From the NCBI GenBank assembly GCA_903834135.1, contig CAILHZ010000008.1:113847-177846 (forward strand): 64,000 nt of DNA, read 5' to 3'. The stretch is from an uncultured Opitutia bacterium. GTDB lineage: Bacteria > Verrucomicrobiota > Verrucomicrobiia > Opitutales > Opitutaceae. How positions within the stretch are numbered: the first letter of the stretch is position 1; each line of letters starts with the position of its first letter. This document shows, piece after piece, positions 18,304 through 27,650 of the stretch. The position numbers and the translations under genes are program-made. Below the pieces are notes generated by a model. That model searched no databases, was not told where the DNA came from, and was given only the letters and a program-made list of their open reading frames with translations.

Positions 18304-19212
18304 TCAAGCGGACAAATCAGAAAATTCTGAGAAAGATTTAACTATCCAAGTCTTCTCGGTTCTACGAGCAAGCCCTGATAAAACGCCACCAGGTCCGAGT
18401 TCCCAGAACTCACTGACACCGGCGGCCGCGGCTGAGCGCATACAGTCTTCCCAGAGTACCGGAGAGACTACTTGTTTTACTAGCGCTTGCTTAATCGATG
18501 AAGCATCATTTACAAAACTTCCTGTAGTATTTGTTAAGATGCGTAACTTAGGTTCATGAAAAGTAATCGTACTTAAATAATTTTCGAATGCTTTACGAGC
18601 AGGCTCCATTAAGCGGCTGTGATAAGCACCTGCTACATTTAGCGGAATCACTTTTTTCATTCCACGTTCTTTAGCGCCGAGCACAGCCTGCTCTACTTTT
18701 GCTTTTTCTCCAGAAATAATGATTTGCCCTGGAGCATTAAAGTTAGCGGCCTCGATGCCAAATTCAGTACATAGGCTTTGAACGGCATTCCTTTCTTCGC
18801 CAATAACAGCAGCCATACTGCCTACAGTACTTTCACAGGCCTCCTGCATTAAGCGCCCTCTTTCAGCGACAATTCTTAACCCTGTAGCGAAATCAAAAAC
18901 CCCTGCTGCAGCGCAGGCTGTCACCTCACCCAGACTCAGTCCAAGGACAGTAGTTGGCTTAACTAAATCTGGCTTTAATTTCTTAAGGGCAGCAAGTAAC
19001 GCAAGCCCATGAACATATAAAGCAGGCTGACAGACCTTGGTCTGGGTAAGCTCTGCCTCAGGTCCTTCAAAGCTAACTCGGGTCAGACTCCAGCCCAAAA
19101 CAGCATTCGCTTCATTATAAAGCGCTTGGGCAGCAGGGGAACTCGCTACAAGCGAATTACCCATCCCTACCTTTTGGGCGCCCTGACCGGCAAATATGAG
19201 TGCAAGTGACAT
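18304..19212 (-). CDS. fabD: Malonyl-CoA:ACP transacylase
   Basis: A protein of 302 residues from the ATG at 19212 (MSLALIFAGQGAQ). An in-frame TTG at 19257 would add 15 non-conserved residues and is unlikely to be used. FabD loads malonate onto acyl carrier protein for fatty-acid synthesis. The nucleophile serine is in GLSLGEV (Ser93 from this start), the GQGAQ oxyanion motif is at residues 9-13, and the histidine is in AGAYHSRLM. It heads the fabD-lepA-lepB operon and diverges from dapA. Confidence 0.95.
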   Translation of the reverse strand: MSLALIFAGQGAQKVGMGNSLVASSPAAQALYNEANAVLGWSLTRVSFEGPEAELTQTKVCQPALYVHGLALLAALKKLKPDLVKPTTVLGLSLGEVTACAAAGVFDFATGLRIVAERGRLMQEACESTVGSMAAVIGEERNAVQSLCTEFGIEAANFNAPGQIIISGEKAKVEQAVLGAKERGMKKVIPLNVAGAYHSRLMEPARKAFENYLSTITFHEPKLRILTNTTGSFVNDASSIKQALVKQVVSPVLWEDCMRSAAAAGVSEFWELGPGGVLSGLARRTEKTWIVKSFSEFSDLSA

Positions 19213-19326
19213 ATCTTGTAAACCCACCAGACAATAGTCCAAATCCCCTAGTTCCAAGCCTTAAACATCGCTGTTTTGGCTGATTGCCATACGCACAAGC
19301 TTGGTATCTAGTAGTAATAACACGCC

Positions 19327-20214
19327 ATGAAGCATCGCCCGTTAACTGGTTCGATCACTGCACTCGTCACTCCTTTCCACAATGGGAAGGTGGACACCAA
19401 GGATTTACGTAAACTCGTAGAATTCCAAATCAAGGGTGGAATCAATGGGCTAGTTCCCGTTGGCACCACCGGAGAATCCCCAACCCTGGATCATGAGGAG
19501 CATATTGATGTGGTTCGCGAAGTCATTGCAGCCTCTCGAGGAAGGGTCCCTGTCATCGCAGGTACAGGCTCTAATTCTACAACAGAAGCGGTCGGTTTAA
19601 CTGAACTTGCACATCAAGCCGGTGCAGATGCTATGCTTGTCGTAGCTCCCTACTATAATAAACCAAGTGCCGAAGGCTTATTTAGACATTTTTCTTCAGT
19701 AGCTGATGTCACTGATAGACCTATTATTTTATATTCTATCCCAAGCCGCTGCGGCATTGAAATTCCTGTTTCAGTCATTGAGCGCCTTGCAGGAAAATAC
19801 ACCCATGTACGCTGGATTAAAGAAGCCGGCGGTAGCGTAGACCGTGTAGACCAAATCAAGAATGCTCTGGGTAATGATATAACAGTACTTAGTGGTGATG
19901 ATAGCCTCACCCTGCCCTTCATGGCTGCTGGAGCCGAAGGTGTTATCAGTGTTGCTTCAAATCTTTTTGTTAAAGAAGTAGTCAAAATGGTGAACCTCGC
20001 CCTAGGAAATGACTATACAGCGGCGCGCAAAATTCATCGCAAGATGAGCAATATCTTTAAGACTATATTTATTGAGCCAAATCCTGTTCCTATAAAAACA
20101 GCGCTCGTTAAAGCTGGCATTATAAAATCAAGTGAAGTCAGAGCTCCGTTGTGCGAAATGACCACAGCAAATCACCTCATTTTAGAGCGAGCGCTCGAAG
20201 CTCTTAAGCGCTAA
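19327..20214 (+). CDS. dapA: 4-hydroxy-tetrahydrodipicolinate synthase
   Basis: A 295-residue TIM-barrel aldolase that condenses pyruvate and aspartate semialdehyde in lysine/diaminopimelate synthesis. The Schiff-base lysine is in RWIKEAGG (Lys165), the catalytic tyrosine is in ILYSIPSR (Tyr136), and the threonine pair is in VGTTGES (47-48). Length is standard. It starts an operon dapA-dapB-ruvA with gaps of 7 and 8 bp and diverges from fabD. Confidence 0.97.
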   Translation: MKHRPLTGSITALVTPFHNGKVDTKDLRKLVEFQIKGGINGLVPVGTTGESPTLDHEEHIDVVREVIAASRGRVPVIAGTGSNSTTEAVGLTELAHQAGADAMLVVAPYYNKPSAEGLFRHFSSVADVTDRPIILYSIPSRCGIEIPVSVIERLAGKYTHVRWIKEAGGSVDRVDQIKNALGNDITVLSGDDSLTLPFMAAGAEGVISVASNLFVKEVVKMVNLALGNDYTAARKIHRKMSNIFKTIFIEPNPVPIKTALVKAGIIKSSEVRAPLCEMTTANHLILERALEALKR

Positions 20215-20221
20215 TATAGCT

Positions 20222-20953
20222 ATGGCAATTTCCATTTTACTAAACGGTTATAAAGGTCGTATGGGGCAAGCAGTAATCGCTGCCTGTAGCGATTTAGGAG
20301 TAACTGTAGGTGCACAAGTTGATGTAGGAATCGATCCTACTTCTGCGATAGATACCTGTGATGTAATCATTGATTTTAGTTCTCCTAAGGCAACGCAGGG
20401 ACTACTCGAACTCGCGAAAGTAAAAGGCAAAGCAATTGTTATTGGAACAACAGGTCACACTGCAGAAGAAAAAAAATTACTTCTACCAATCGCATCTCAA
20501 GTGCCATGTGTTTGGGCTGGAAACTTTTCAGTAGGTGTTAATCTACTCTTTGCTTTAACTCGTCAGGCGTCACGTATTTTAGGAAGCGATTATGATGCTG
20601 AAGTAATCGAAATGCATCACCGCTTTAAGAAAGATTCACCCAGCGGAACAGCTGCTCGTCTTTTAGAAATTATTTTAGAGGAGCGTAAATTAAATGCTGA
20701 TGCATTACGCCATGGCAGAGAAGGCATTACAGGTGAAAGAACAAACACTGAAGTTGGAGTTCACTCCCTACGTGGTGGTGACGTTGTTGGAGATCATACC
20801 GTTTTATTTGCTGCACTAGGAGAACGTTTTGAACTCACACATAAAGCATCTGACCGTGCTATTTTTGCACGTGGTGCAGTGCGTGCTGCGCAGTGGGTAT
20901 CAGGTCGTAAGCCTGGTGTTTACGACATGCAAGATGTGCTTGGTTTAGCTTAA
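20222..20953 (+). CDS. dapB: 4-hydroxy-tetrahydrodipicolinate reductase
   Basis: A 243-residue NAD(P)H reductase, the step after DapA. The N-terminal Rossmann motif is NGYKGRMG, the cofactor-binding IGTTGH is present, and the substrate motif HHRFKKDSPSGTA carries the catalytic histidine and lysine. It is slightly shorter than the E. coli enzyme (273) but complete at both ends. It lies 7 bp downstream of dapA. Confidence 0.97.
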   Translation: MAISILLNGYKGRMGQAVIAACSDLGVTVGAQVDVGIDPTSAIDTCDVIIDFSSPKATQGLLELAKVKGKAIVIGTTGHTAEEKKLLLPIASQVPCVWAGNFSVGVNLLFALTRQASRILGSDYDAEVIEMHHRFKKDSPSGTAARLLEIILEERKLNADALRHGREGITGERTNTEVGVHSLRGGDVVGDHTVLFAALGERFELTHKASDRAIFARGAVRAAQWVSGRKPGVYDMQDVLGLA

Positions 20954-20961
20954 TATCACTC

Positions 20962-21561
20962 GTGATTACTTCTGTTCAAGGAACCCTTACCTTTGCTTCA
21001 ACGCTTAAGGCGATTATAGAAATTAATGGCCTTGGCTATGAGGTAAATATTCCTCTAACAACGTCGGAAAAACTTCCCGCCTTAGGATCCACAGTAAAAT
21101 TACATACCCTAGTTATTTACCGTGAAGATTCGCAAAATATGTATGGCTTTTCATCCACTCAAGATCGCGATTTCTTTAGGCTGATGATTGAGCACGTGTC
21201 AGGTGTAGGTCCCAAAGTTGCTTTAAGTATTATGAGTCGGCTGTCTCTACCACTCCTTGAAAATGCGATCCGTTTAGGTGACGTAGCTACCCTAGCAAAA
21301 TGTCCAGGCATTGGGCGCAAAACTGCAGAGCGCTTAATTATAGAATTAAAAACAAAGGTAGGTGGTATTTCCACAGATAGCGCATTTGCAACCGAAGCCT
21401 CAGCTGAAGGAAACGTTGTTAATCATCAACGCGACGCTATTTCAGCACTCATTGCACTTGGCTATAAAGCTCAAGATGCAGACCAATCTGTTCGACAAGC
21501 AATCTTACTGTTAGGCCCTAAAGCAACAACCGAGGCTTTAATTAAAAAAGCACTCGGTTAA
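20962..21561 (+). CDS. ruvA: Holliday junction DNA helicase subunit RuvA
   Basis: A 199-residue protein starting with GTG at 20962. All three RuvA parts are visible: the N-terminal OB fold (YEVNIPLTTSE, LVIYREDSQNMYGF), the two helix-hairpin-helix segments (VSGVGPKVALSIM, CPGIGRKTAERLI), and the small C-terminal domain III (DAISALIALGYKAQDA) that contacts RuvB. It binds four-way junctions and drives branch migration with RuvB. It is third in the dapA-dapB-ruvA operon; ruvB and ruvC are not nearby. Confidence 0.96.
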   Translation: MITSVQGTLTFASTLKAIIEINGLGYEVNIPLTTSEKLPALGSTVKLHTLVIYREDSQNMYGFSSTQDRDFFRLMIEHVSGVGPKVALSIMSRLSLPLLENAIRLGDVATLAKCPGIGRKTAERLIIELKTKVGGISTDSAFATEASAEGNVVNHQRDAISALIALGYKAQDADQSVRQAILLLGPKATTEALIKKALG

Positions 21562-21564
21562 AGT

Positions 21565-22251
21565 TTAGCGCTGGAAGTGAAACGCTGCGTTTTGAACCTG
21601 TACGTCAGGTTGATTGTTATAGGAAGGTGTTAATTCAACAGGTAGTGCTACAGGTAGCACTCTGAGTTGATTAATATTCATTCCTGCAGGCGTTTGCATT
21701 TGGCGTATCGCCTGAAGCTGCATTTGCATCTGCACTTGTTGCATTTGCTGCATCCATGCCAGTGAATTATTAGGCACTTGGTTAATTAAAGTATTCGATT
21801 GTTCAGCAGGTGCTGAAGTCAGCGTTAAATCACGCAGCGCAACAACAGACTGTAAAGCAGGTTGCTGATAGGCAACTTGCTGGAAGCCTTGTTGCACTGA
21901 AGGAGATTGATTAGTAACTGCAACCAATTGTGGTGCTGTTGATTTACTACTAGGCTCTTGATGCCTAATGGCTAAAAAGATTGCAATACACGCTGCTGCT
22001 GCAAGACCCGCTGAATAAAAAGCATTAGACCAATCACGACGCGGTTCCTCAATTTTAACTTGAGGCACCGTATCTTCTGTAAATTGAGCAGCTAAAATCG
22101 AGCATGCTTTATCCATCTGACAGTACTGACGATAGATTTGACGCCTCTTAGGATCACTTAAGACCTCGGCCTCCAGACGAATAGCATCAGAAGCACTGAT
22201 CTCGTGATCTACGTACAAATTAAGTAAGGCAATAAATTCTGAGTCGTTCAT
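21565..22251 (-). CDS. Anti-sigma factor-like membrane protein
   Basis: A 228-residue protein. The N-terminal 60 residues (EFIALLNLYVDHEISASDAIRLEAEV, then Tyr/Cys/Gln-rich sequence) resemble the cytoplasmic anti-sigma domain found next to ECF sigma factors. One membrane segment follows at about 77-95 (AGLAAAACIAIFLAIRH). The periplasmic tail is rich in Gln and Met, with a QQMQQVQMQMQL stretch, and has low complexity. I do not see the full HxxxCxxC zinc motif. Its start overlaps the sigma gene stop by 4 bp (ATGA), which strongly supports the sigma/anti-sigma pairing. Confidence 0.75.
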   Translation of the reverse strand: MNDSEFIALLNLYVDHEISASDAIRLEAEVLSDPKRRQIYRQYCQMDKACSILAAQFTEDTVPQVKIEEPRRDWSNAFYSAGLAAAACIAIFLAIRHQEPSSKSTAPQLVAVTNQSPSVQQGFQQVAYQQPALQSVVALRDLTLTSAPAEQSNTLINQVPNNSLAWMQQMQQVQMQMQLQAIRQMQTPAGMNINQLRVLPVALPVELTPSYNNQPDVQVQNAAFHFQR

Positions 22252-22895
22252 TTAAAATCCTCCCCGAGTTCAGCACGCAATGTTTCACGTGCACGAGCAA
22301 TTCGACTTTTTACCGTACCAATAGAGATACCCAAAATAGCTGAGATCTCTTCGTAGGATAAATTTTTAACATTTCTTAAAATTAAGATTTCCCGGTGCTT
22401 TGCACCTAGGTTTTCCATACTTTCACTGATCTTATCAATTAACTCCTGATTGACGGTAATGTCGTCCGGACTTTCCACTTCGGCAGGAATAAGGTCCGCT
22501 AAGGTTGAATCGGATTCATCACCTAAAGGAGCATCAAAGGATACTGACTTATCGCGTTTACGCCTCCACCAGTACCAATAGCGGTTACGGGCTAAATTGG
22601 TAGCTATCTGGTATAGCCAAGTTGAAAAGGCTGAATCACCCCTAAAATTGACCAAACCTTTGTGAGCACGAATAAACGCATCTTGCGTAACTTCTTCAGC
22701 ATCTTGCTGGTTACGTAATAATTGGTGCACCATGGAGTATATCCTGCTCCAATAGCGCTGTACCATCTCATCAAACGCCGCTTGATCCCCATTTTTAAAG
22801 CGGTCCACCAAAATACGGTCGAGGGCAACTTCTTGAGCTTTCATAGACATACGTGATGTCTCTGTCTGATCCGAATATTTGGTAATTGTTCCCAC
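22248..22895 (-). CDS. ECF-type RNA polymerase sigma factor
   Basis: A sigma-70 family protein of the extracytoplasmic-function group (RpoE-like). Region 2 is AFDEMVQRYWSRIYSM...QDAEEVTQDAFIRAHKGL with the -10 recognition helix. Region 4 is LGAKHREILILRNVKNLSY followed by the helix-turn-helix EEISAILGISIGTVKSRIARARE. The GTG at 22895 gives 215 residues; ATG codons at 22850 or 22844 are also possible and would remove a poorly conserved leader. It is co-transcribed with the anti-sigma gene by a 4-bp overlap, and pairs of this kind usually autoregulate. Confidence 0.92.
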   Translation of the reverse strand: MGTITKYSDQTETSRMSMKAQEVALDRILVDRFKNGDQAAFDEMVQRYWSRIYSMVHQLLRNQQDAEEVTQDAFIRAHKGLVNFRGDSAFSTWLYQIATNLARNRYWYWWRRKRDKSVSFDAPLGDESDSTLADLIPAEVESPDDITVNQELIDKISESMENLGAKHREILILRNVKNLSYEEISAILGISIGTVKSRIARARETLRAELGEDFK

Positions 22896-23003
22896 AGAAT
22901 TGATTTAAAAGATCACTTTACCTCTTACTGGCCAAACGGTCAATAGAGGCTAATATATAGAATATTTTTAAATTTTGACCTTGTCGCAAACGAAGGTTCC
23001 CTT

Positions 23004-23624
23004 TTGAACAATCCCTTAACTATGCAAGATTTAACCGAATTCCGTGATTTAGTCGCTTCGATCAAAACCGATCGACAAAACCAAAAAGATAAGGAAAAAC
23101 GTGATGGTTGGACAAAATACGTGTCCTTATCCATGATTTTCATAGCGGTCCTTGCTGCTGTAACAACCCAAAAAGGCGCTGGCTTCTCATCTACGGTAAT
23201 GAAAAAGCTCAACGAAGCTACGTTCAACCAAGCTGCAGCATCTGACCAATGGGCACTCTACGAGGCAAAGAGCATTAAGCAAAGTCTTGTCGAAAATCAG
23301 GTTGATTTACTTAAAGACGTATCCGCAAAGGACCTTAAGTCTATAGCTCCACTTGAGGCTAAAGCTAAACGCTATAACTCAGAAAAGGGAGAAATCATGA
23401 AAGAAGCTCAAAATCTTGAGAAAGCACGTGATGAAGCCCGCAAGAATGCTGAAAGAGCAGGCTTTTTAGGTGGACAGATGGGTCTAGCAGCTACCCTTTT
23501 CCAAGTAGGCATAGCCGTTGGTGGTGTTTGCTTAGTTATGAAGAAAAAAGAGCTGTGGTACATCTCGTTGTCACTCGGGGCACTTGCAACATTGCAAATG
23601 ATTCGAGTACTCTATTTTCTCTAA
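23004..23624 (+). CDS. DUF4337-type membrane protein
   Basis: A 206-residue protein from a TTG at 23004 with an AAGG stretch upstream; an ATG at 23022 is the alternative. A basic, charged N-terminus is followed by a membrane segment (YVSLSMIFIAVLAAVTTQ). Next come a charged central helix with QWALYEAKSIKQSLVENQ and KAKRYNSEKGEI and two C-terminal hydrophobic segments. This order and the QWxxYxAKS signature match DUF4337, whose function is unknown. It is transcribed divergently from the ECF sigma gene. Confidence 0.75.
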   Translation: MNNPLTMQDLTEFRDLVASIKTDRQNQKDKEKRDGWTKYVSLSMIFIAVLAAVTTQKGAGFSSTVMKKLNEATFNQAAASDQWALYEAKSIKQSLVENQVDLLKDVSAKDLKSIAPLEAKAKRYNSEKGEIMKEAQNLEKARDEARKNAERAGFLGGQMGLAATLFQVGIAVGGVCLVMKKKELWYISLSLGALATLQMIRVLYFL

Positions 23625-23729
23625 TTTATCTTTTAGGTCAAAAGCCTTGCATTTGCCTCTCGCCAAAACGGTACTTGGGCGTGTAAAGCTTAAGGTCTGA
23701 CAGATGATTTAGAGTGTGTAGCTGGACAT

Positions 23730-23804
23730 GGGTTGGTAGCTCAATGGTAGAGCAGCGTCCTTTTAAGTCGTTGGTTCCGGGTTCGAATCCCGGCCGACCC
23801 ACCA
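23730..23804 (+). tRNA. tRNA-Lys (TTT anticodon)
   Basis: A cloverleaf can be folded. The acceptor arm GGGTTGG pairs with CCGACCC (one G-T pair). The D arm is GCTCAATGGTAGAGC and the anticodon loop CTTTTAA has anticodon TTT. The T arm is CCGGG/TTCGAAT/CCCGG, and CCA is encoded at 23802-23804. The anticodon stem has a T-T mismatch and a G-T pair, which is slightly weak. The 10 bases at 23716-23725 are fully complementary to 23802-23811, so leader and trailer could extend the acceptor helix. Confidence 0.95.
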
Positions 23805-23887
23805 GCTACACCTCTTATTTTTTATTGTTTCAAAACGGTTAAAATTCTTGCGGCTCACGTAGTTGCTGCACAGTGTCTTACAAGCTT

Positions 23888-24478
23888 ATGAACTCTGCTT
23901 CGCGTATTCTCTGTCTCGCTACACTTAGCTTAACGGTCTTTATTACCGGCTGCTCGAAAAAGCCGCTCAGGCCTGATCCAGGCCAGACTGTTCTTGGACC
24001 TCAGGCAGGTGGCCAAGGCTCCCTGAATCCTTCTGATGTTAATACACCAACAGATCTTTCTGCACGCGATGGTTTCGTAGGTAACGAACTACGCAACGTA
24101 CTTGAGCCAGTTTATTTTGCTTTCGATAAATCATCGATTGCTCAATCCGAGAGAGCAAAGATTCAAGCTGCTAAGGATTACTTAGCTAAAAACCCATCCT
24201 ACCATATTCTCTTCGAGGGTCATAGCGATTGGCGTGGCACTTCAGAGTACAATCTAGGTCTTGGTGATCGCCGTGCAAATGAAGCAAAGAAATATTTAAT
24301 TAGCCTCGGAGTTAGTGCTGACAAAGTCGATACACTCTCCAAGGGTAGCGAAGATTCTAAGAAAGACGCTGATGCAGAAACAATGAAGCATGACCGTCGT
24401 GCTGAAATCGTTATCTTAAAAGGCCCAGGTGGTGCACCAGCACCAGCTGGTGGCGCAGAAGCTCCAGTAACAAAATAA
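23888..24478 (+). CDS. pal: OmpA/Pal-family peptidoglycan-associated lipoprotein
   Basis: A protein of 196 residues from the ATG at 23888; an in-frame GTG at 23873 would add five. The lipoprotein signal ends in FITGC, so it is probably anchored in the outer membrane. The C-terminal OmpA-like domain is complete: YFAFDKSSI, LFEGHSDWRGTSEYNLGLGDRRA, and a final HDRRAEIVI with the peptidoglycan-binding Asp and Arg. The tail is Pro/Ala/Gly-rich. Pal normally works with Tol proteins in envelope constriction; tolB is not adjacent here. A strong terminator follows. Confidence 0.92.
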   Translation: MNSASRILCLATLSLTVFITGCSKKPLRPDPGQTVLGPQAGGQGSLNPSDVNTPTDLSARDGFVGNELRNVLEPVYFAFDKSSIAQSERAKIQAAKDYLAKNPSYHILFEGHSDWRGTSEYNLGLGDRRANEAKKYLISLGVSADKVDTLSKGSEDSKKDADAETMKHDRRAEIVILKGPGGAPAPAGGAEAPVTK

Positions 24479-24500
24479 GCTTTTAGTTTTTAAATCAAAA

Positions 24501-24529
24501 AGCCCCGGAATTACTTCCGGGGCTTTTTT
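24501..24529 (+). terminator. Rho-independent terminator after pal
   Basis: A perfect 10-bp GC-rich stem (24501-24510 with 24515-24524), TTAC loop and a T tract follow the pal stop by 22 bp. The A run upstream makes it partly usable on the other strand for the convergent M20 peptidase gene. Confidence 0.95.
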
Positions 24530-24550
24530 GTGTCTTAAATTAAAGTTTAA

Positions 24551-25924
24551 TTAAATACCAGCAACAGAAGCGAAAATACTCTCTGCAGTAGCAATTCCCT
24601 TCTTCATGACTTCAAGGCTAAAGCCTTCATTAGGGGCATGCAGGTTATCTTCAGGCAAGAAAAGGCCTAGCATGATAGAATCTAGGCCAGTAGCGGCCTT
24701 AATCTGAGCAATGATAGGTACACTGCCACCTTCCCGTAAATAAAGAGGAGCCTTACCCCAGTACTTCTGAACTGCAGCATCCGTTGCACGAAACGCTTGA
24801 GCTAGCACCTTAGATTGATCAACAGGTGTATTGGAGCGGTCCGGTGGAACTACGACATAGGCATCACCTTTATGTTGATCTATAAATTCAAGTTTAACTC
24901 CACTTGGGGCTCGAGATTTAATTGCTGCAATAACAAGTTGCTTAATTTTATCGGGATCTTGATTAGCCACCAAGCGGCAGCTAATTTTTGCAAATGCCTT
25001 GCTTGGTATCACAGTCTTTGTGCCCTCTCCTTGATAGCCACCACCGATACCATTAAATTCTAAGGTTGGTGCAAAACGAACCGCTTCAAACGGAGTAAGG
25101 CCTGGTGAAGTATAGAAAGAATCAATGCCTAAAAATTCAGCATATTTTTTCTCATCTCCACCTAATTTTTTAAGCTGCTCACGCTCCCATGGATGAACAT
25201 CAAGTACGTCATCGTAAAAACCAGGCACATTCACACGGCCATCTGGTGTATGCAGGGATGCACAAATTTCTGTGAGTGCTTGAATAGGATTACGCAAAAC
25301 ACCTCCATGCAGTCCTGAATGCAAATCACTCTTAGGTCCCGTGACTTGAAGATCAAACAAAGTCATGCCGCGTAAGCCACAAGTAATCACTACCTGATCT
25401 GGCGTAGGCAAAAGCGTATCGGAGAGATACACGAAATCTGCTTTCTTTAAACGAGCGGCATATGTTTTTAAAAATTCAGGAAAACTTGGGCTACCCATTT
25501 CCTCTTCACCCTCGACTAAAAACGTAATATTAAGAGGCAGATTAGGATTTTTTTCTAAGAGATACCCTATAGCCGCAATATTTGTCATTAGCGGACCCTT
25601 ATTATCTGCAGCTCCTCTGCCATAAATCCGTGTACCAATAATCGTGGGTTCAAATGCAGGTGTCTTCCACAAATTTAGAGGATCTGCAGGTTGCACATCG
25701 TAATGCCCGTAAATAACCACATGTGGCCAAGCGGGATTACCGATTCGTTCAGCATATACAATGGGGTGCATGGCTGTGGGAACAACCTCCACTTTAAAGC
25801 CGAGTTCTCCTAAAATACTGGAGACAAATTTTTGTGCCCCAAGCATCCCTTCCTTCTGCATCGAATCAGCTGAAATACTGGGATGACGAATGAATTCTTT
25901 TAATTTTTCAACAGGATCAAACAT
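24551..25924 (-). CDS. M20 family metallopeptidase (dipeptidase)
   Basis: A 457-residue zinc peptidase of the M20/ArgE-DapE group. The metal ligands are visible in order: VVIYGHYDVQPAD (His, then catalytic Asp), GRGAADNKGPL (bridging Asp), and VEGEEEMGSPSF (catalytic Glu, then ligand Glu). The final His ligand is in the C-terminal NLHAPNE. The central lid/dimerisation domain begins near VTGPKSDLHSGLHGG. It probably cleaves dipeptides or N-acylated amino acids in the cytoplasm; the exact substrate is not determinable. It is convergent with pal. Confidence 0.92.
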   Translation of the reverse strand: MFDPVEKLKEFIRHPSISADSMQKEGMLGAQKFVSSILGELGFKVEVVPTAMHPIVYAERIGNPAWPHVVIYGHYDVQPADPLNLWKTPAFEPTIIGTRIYGRGAADNKGPLMTNIAAIGYLLEKNPNLPLNITFLVEGEEEMGSPSFPEFLKTYAARLKKADFVYLSDTLLPTPDQVVITCGLRGMTLFDLQVTGPKSDLHSGLHGGVLRNPIQALTEICASLHTPDGRVNVPGFYDDVLDVHPWEREQLKKLGGDEKKYAEFLGIDSFYTSPGLTPFEAVRFAPTLEFNGIGGGYQGEGTKTVIPSKAFAKISCRLVANQDPDKIKQLVIAAIKSRAPSGVKLEFIDQHKGDAYVVVPPDRSNTPVDQSKVLAQAFRATDAAVQKYWGKAPLYLREGGSVPIIAQIKAATGLDSIMLGLFLPEDNLHAPNEGFSLEVMKKGIATAESIFASVAGI

Positions 25925-25969
25925 AAGGCTTAGGTTATGCGAAAATTTCGCACGGGCAAATTCTTTAGC

Positions 25970-27550
25970 TTAATGTTTAAAATGTCTAATACCGGTAAAT
26001 ATCATAGCCATACCCCGCTCATCTGCGGCCTTTATGACTTCAGCATCCCGGACTGAACCTCCAGGCTGAATTGCAGCACTTGCACCAGCCTCAGCGGCAG
26101 CTATGAGTCCGTCAGCAAAGGGAAACAGTGCCTCACTAGCAATTGCACTGCCCTTCAAACTAAGCCCTGCCTCAGAAGCCTTCCATACAGCGATTCTAGA
26201 ACTATCTACACGCGCCATTTGGCCTGCTCCTACACCCAGTGTTTGCTCATCTTTAGCATACACAATCGCGTTTGATTTAACATGCTTACACACCCTCCAT
26301 GCAAACATAAGGTCTGCCATTTCTGAAGCACTTGGAGCACGCTTAGTGACTACCTTAAAAGAATTCACATCACCTAGGGTACGATTTCTATCCTGCACTA
26401 ATACACCACCAATCACTGAGCGAATTTCTTGTAAAGATTCTGATCCAGCTAAGCCGTCCGTACTTGCAGGTCCAGATTTTGCAATCATCAGACGTAGGTT
26501 TTTCTTTTTTCCAAGTAAGGCTAAAGCCTCATCACTAAAACGAGGTGCAATAATTACCTCAGTGAAAATATCCGCAATCTGACTAGCTAGCCCAATATCG
26601 AGTGTTCGATTAACAACAATAATTCCCCCAAAGGGTGCCTGCTTATCCGTTGCGTATGCTTTTTCCCATGCGGCTTCCAAGGTATCTGCGTTAGCTACAC
26701 CGCATGGATTGGTATGTTTTAAAATCGCAACACATGGTCTTTGGAATTCAGCTATCAGATGCGTGGCTGAAGTAATATCTAAAATATTATTATAACTTAA
26801 TTCCTTACCTTGTAGCTGCTGAAAGTGATCGTGGAATGTACCGTAAAGAGCTGCCTGCTGGTGCGGATTCTCCCCGTAGCGCAGACTCTGAGCTTTCTTC
26901 CATGATAGATTTAGTACTGCAGGAAATCCTGCCAGATCGCTTAAGTCAGGACCACTAGCTTCAGCCTCTTCTTTAACTAAGTAAGCTGAAATAGCGGCGT
27001 CATAGGCAGCTGTTCTTTGAAATACTTTTGTGGCAAGACGTCGTCTTAATTTATGAGCCTGTTCTTGCGTACCCTTCAAACTTACAAGTACTTCAGAATA
27101 ATCATCTGGGTCACAAAGGACAAAAACACTTTCAAAATTCTTAGCAGCACTGCGCAGCATCGATGGTCCGCCAATATCTATATTTTCAATCGCTTCTTCA
27201 AATTCAACATCAGGCCTGGCTACGGTTTGCTCAAATGGATATAAATTTACGACGACTAAATCGATCAGATCGATTCCGTTTTTCTTGGCTTCTTCTAGAT
27301 GCGAGGTTTTATCCCTACGGCATAAAAGTCCGCCGTGAATCTTAGGGTGTAATGTTTTTACACGACCTTCCATAATTTCTGGAAACCCTGTGTGTGTGCT
27401 AACCTCAGTTACTGGCAGACCTGCACCTGCAAGTAACTTAGCTGTGCCACCTGTGGAAAGCAGGGTAAAGCCATGCTCTTTTACTAAAGCCGTCGCAAAA
27501 TCGACAAGGCCTCGTTTATCACTAACAGAAAGAAGCGCGAATTTAGCCAT
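25970..27550 (-). CDS. purH: Bifunctional AICAR formyltransferase / IMP cyclohydrolase
   Basis: A 526-residue enzyme of the last two steps of de novo purine synthesis. The N-terminal MGS-like cyclohydrolase domain includes [15 protein letters not shown] and [17 protein letters not shown] sequence (here [14 protein letters not shown]). The transformylase domain has [12 protein letters not shown] and the catalytic ILKHTNPCG. The C-terminal end ([12 protein letters not shown]...) is complete. It diverges from apaG with about 100 bp between starts, and no other pur gene is adjacent. Confidence 0.98.
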   Translation of the reverse strand: MAKFALLSVSDKRGLVDFATALVKEHGFTLLSTGGTAKLLAGAGLPVTEVSTHTGFPEIMEGRVKTLHPKIHGGLLCRRDKTSHLEEAKKNGIDLIDLVVVNLYPFEQTVARPDVEFEEAIENIDIGGPSMLRSAAKNFESVFVLCDPDDYSEVLVSLKGTQEQAHKLRRRLATKVFQRTAAYDAAISAYLVKEEAEASGPDLSDLAGFPAVLNLSWKKAQSLRYGENPHQQAALYGTFHDHFQQLQGKELSYNNILDITSATHLIAEFQRPCVAILKHTNPCGVANADTLEAAWEKAYATDKQAPFGGIIVVNRTLDIGLASQIADIFTEVIIAPRFSDEALALLGKKKNLRLMIAKSGPASTDGLAGSESLQEIRSVIGGVLVQDRNRTLGDVNSFKVVTKRAPSASEMADLMFAWRVCKHVKSNAIVYAKDEQTLGVGAGQMARVDSSRIAVWKASEAGLSLKGSAIASEALFPFADGLIAAAEAGASAAIQPGGSVRDAEVIKAADERGMAMIFTGIRHFKH

Positions 27551-27650
27551 GAGTCATTACAGACAAGACAGACTCGGGCCTAACGAAAAGCAAAAAGGAA
27601 GCCTCTTAGACGGTTGCAACTCACTTATTTTGGAGTAGGCTAAGCTTTGC

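Noticed and set aside
23730..23804. tRNA-Lys as attachment site of the integrase
   Set aside because: It lies 19 kb from the integrase and no copy of its 3' end was seen near either island edge.
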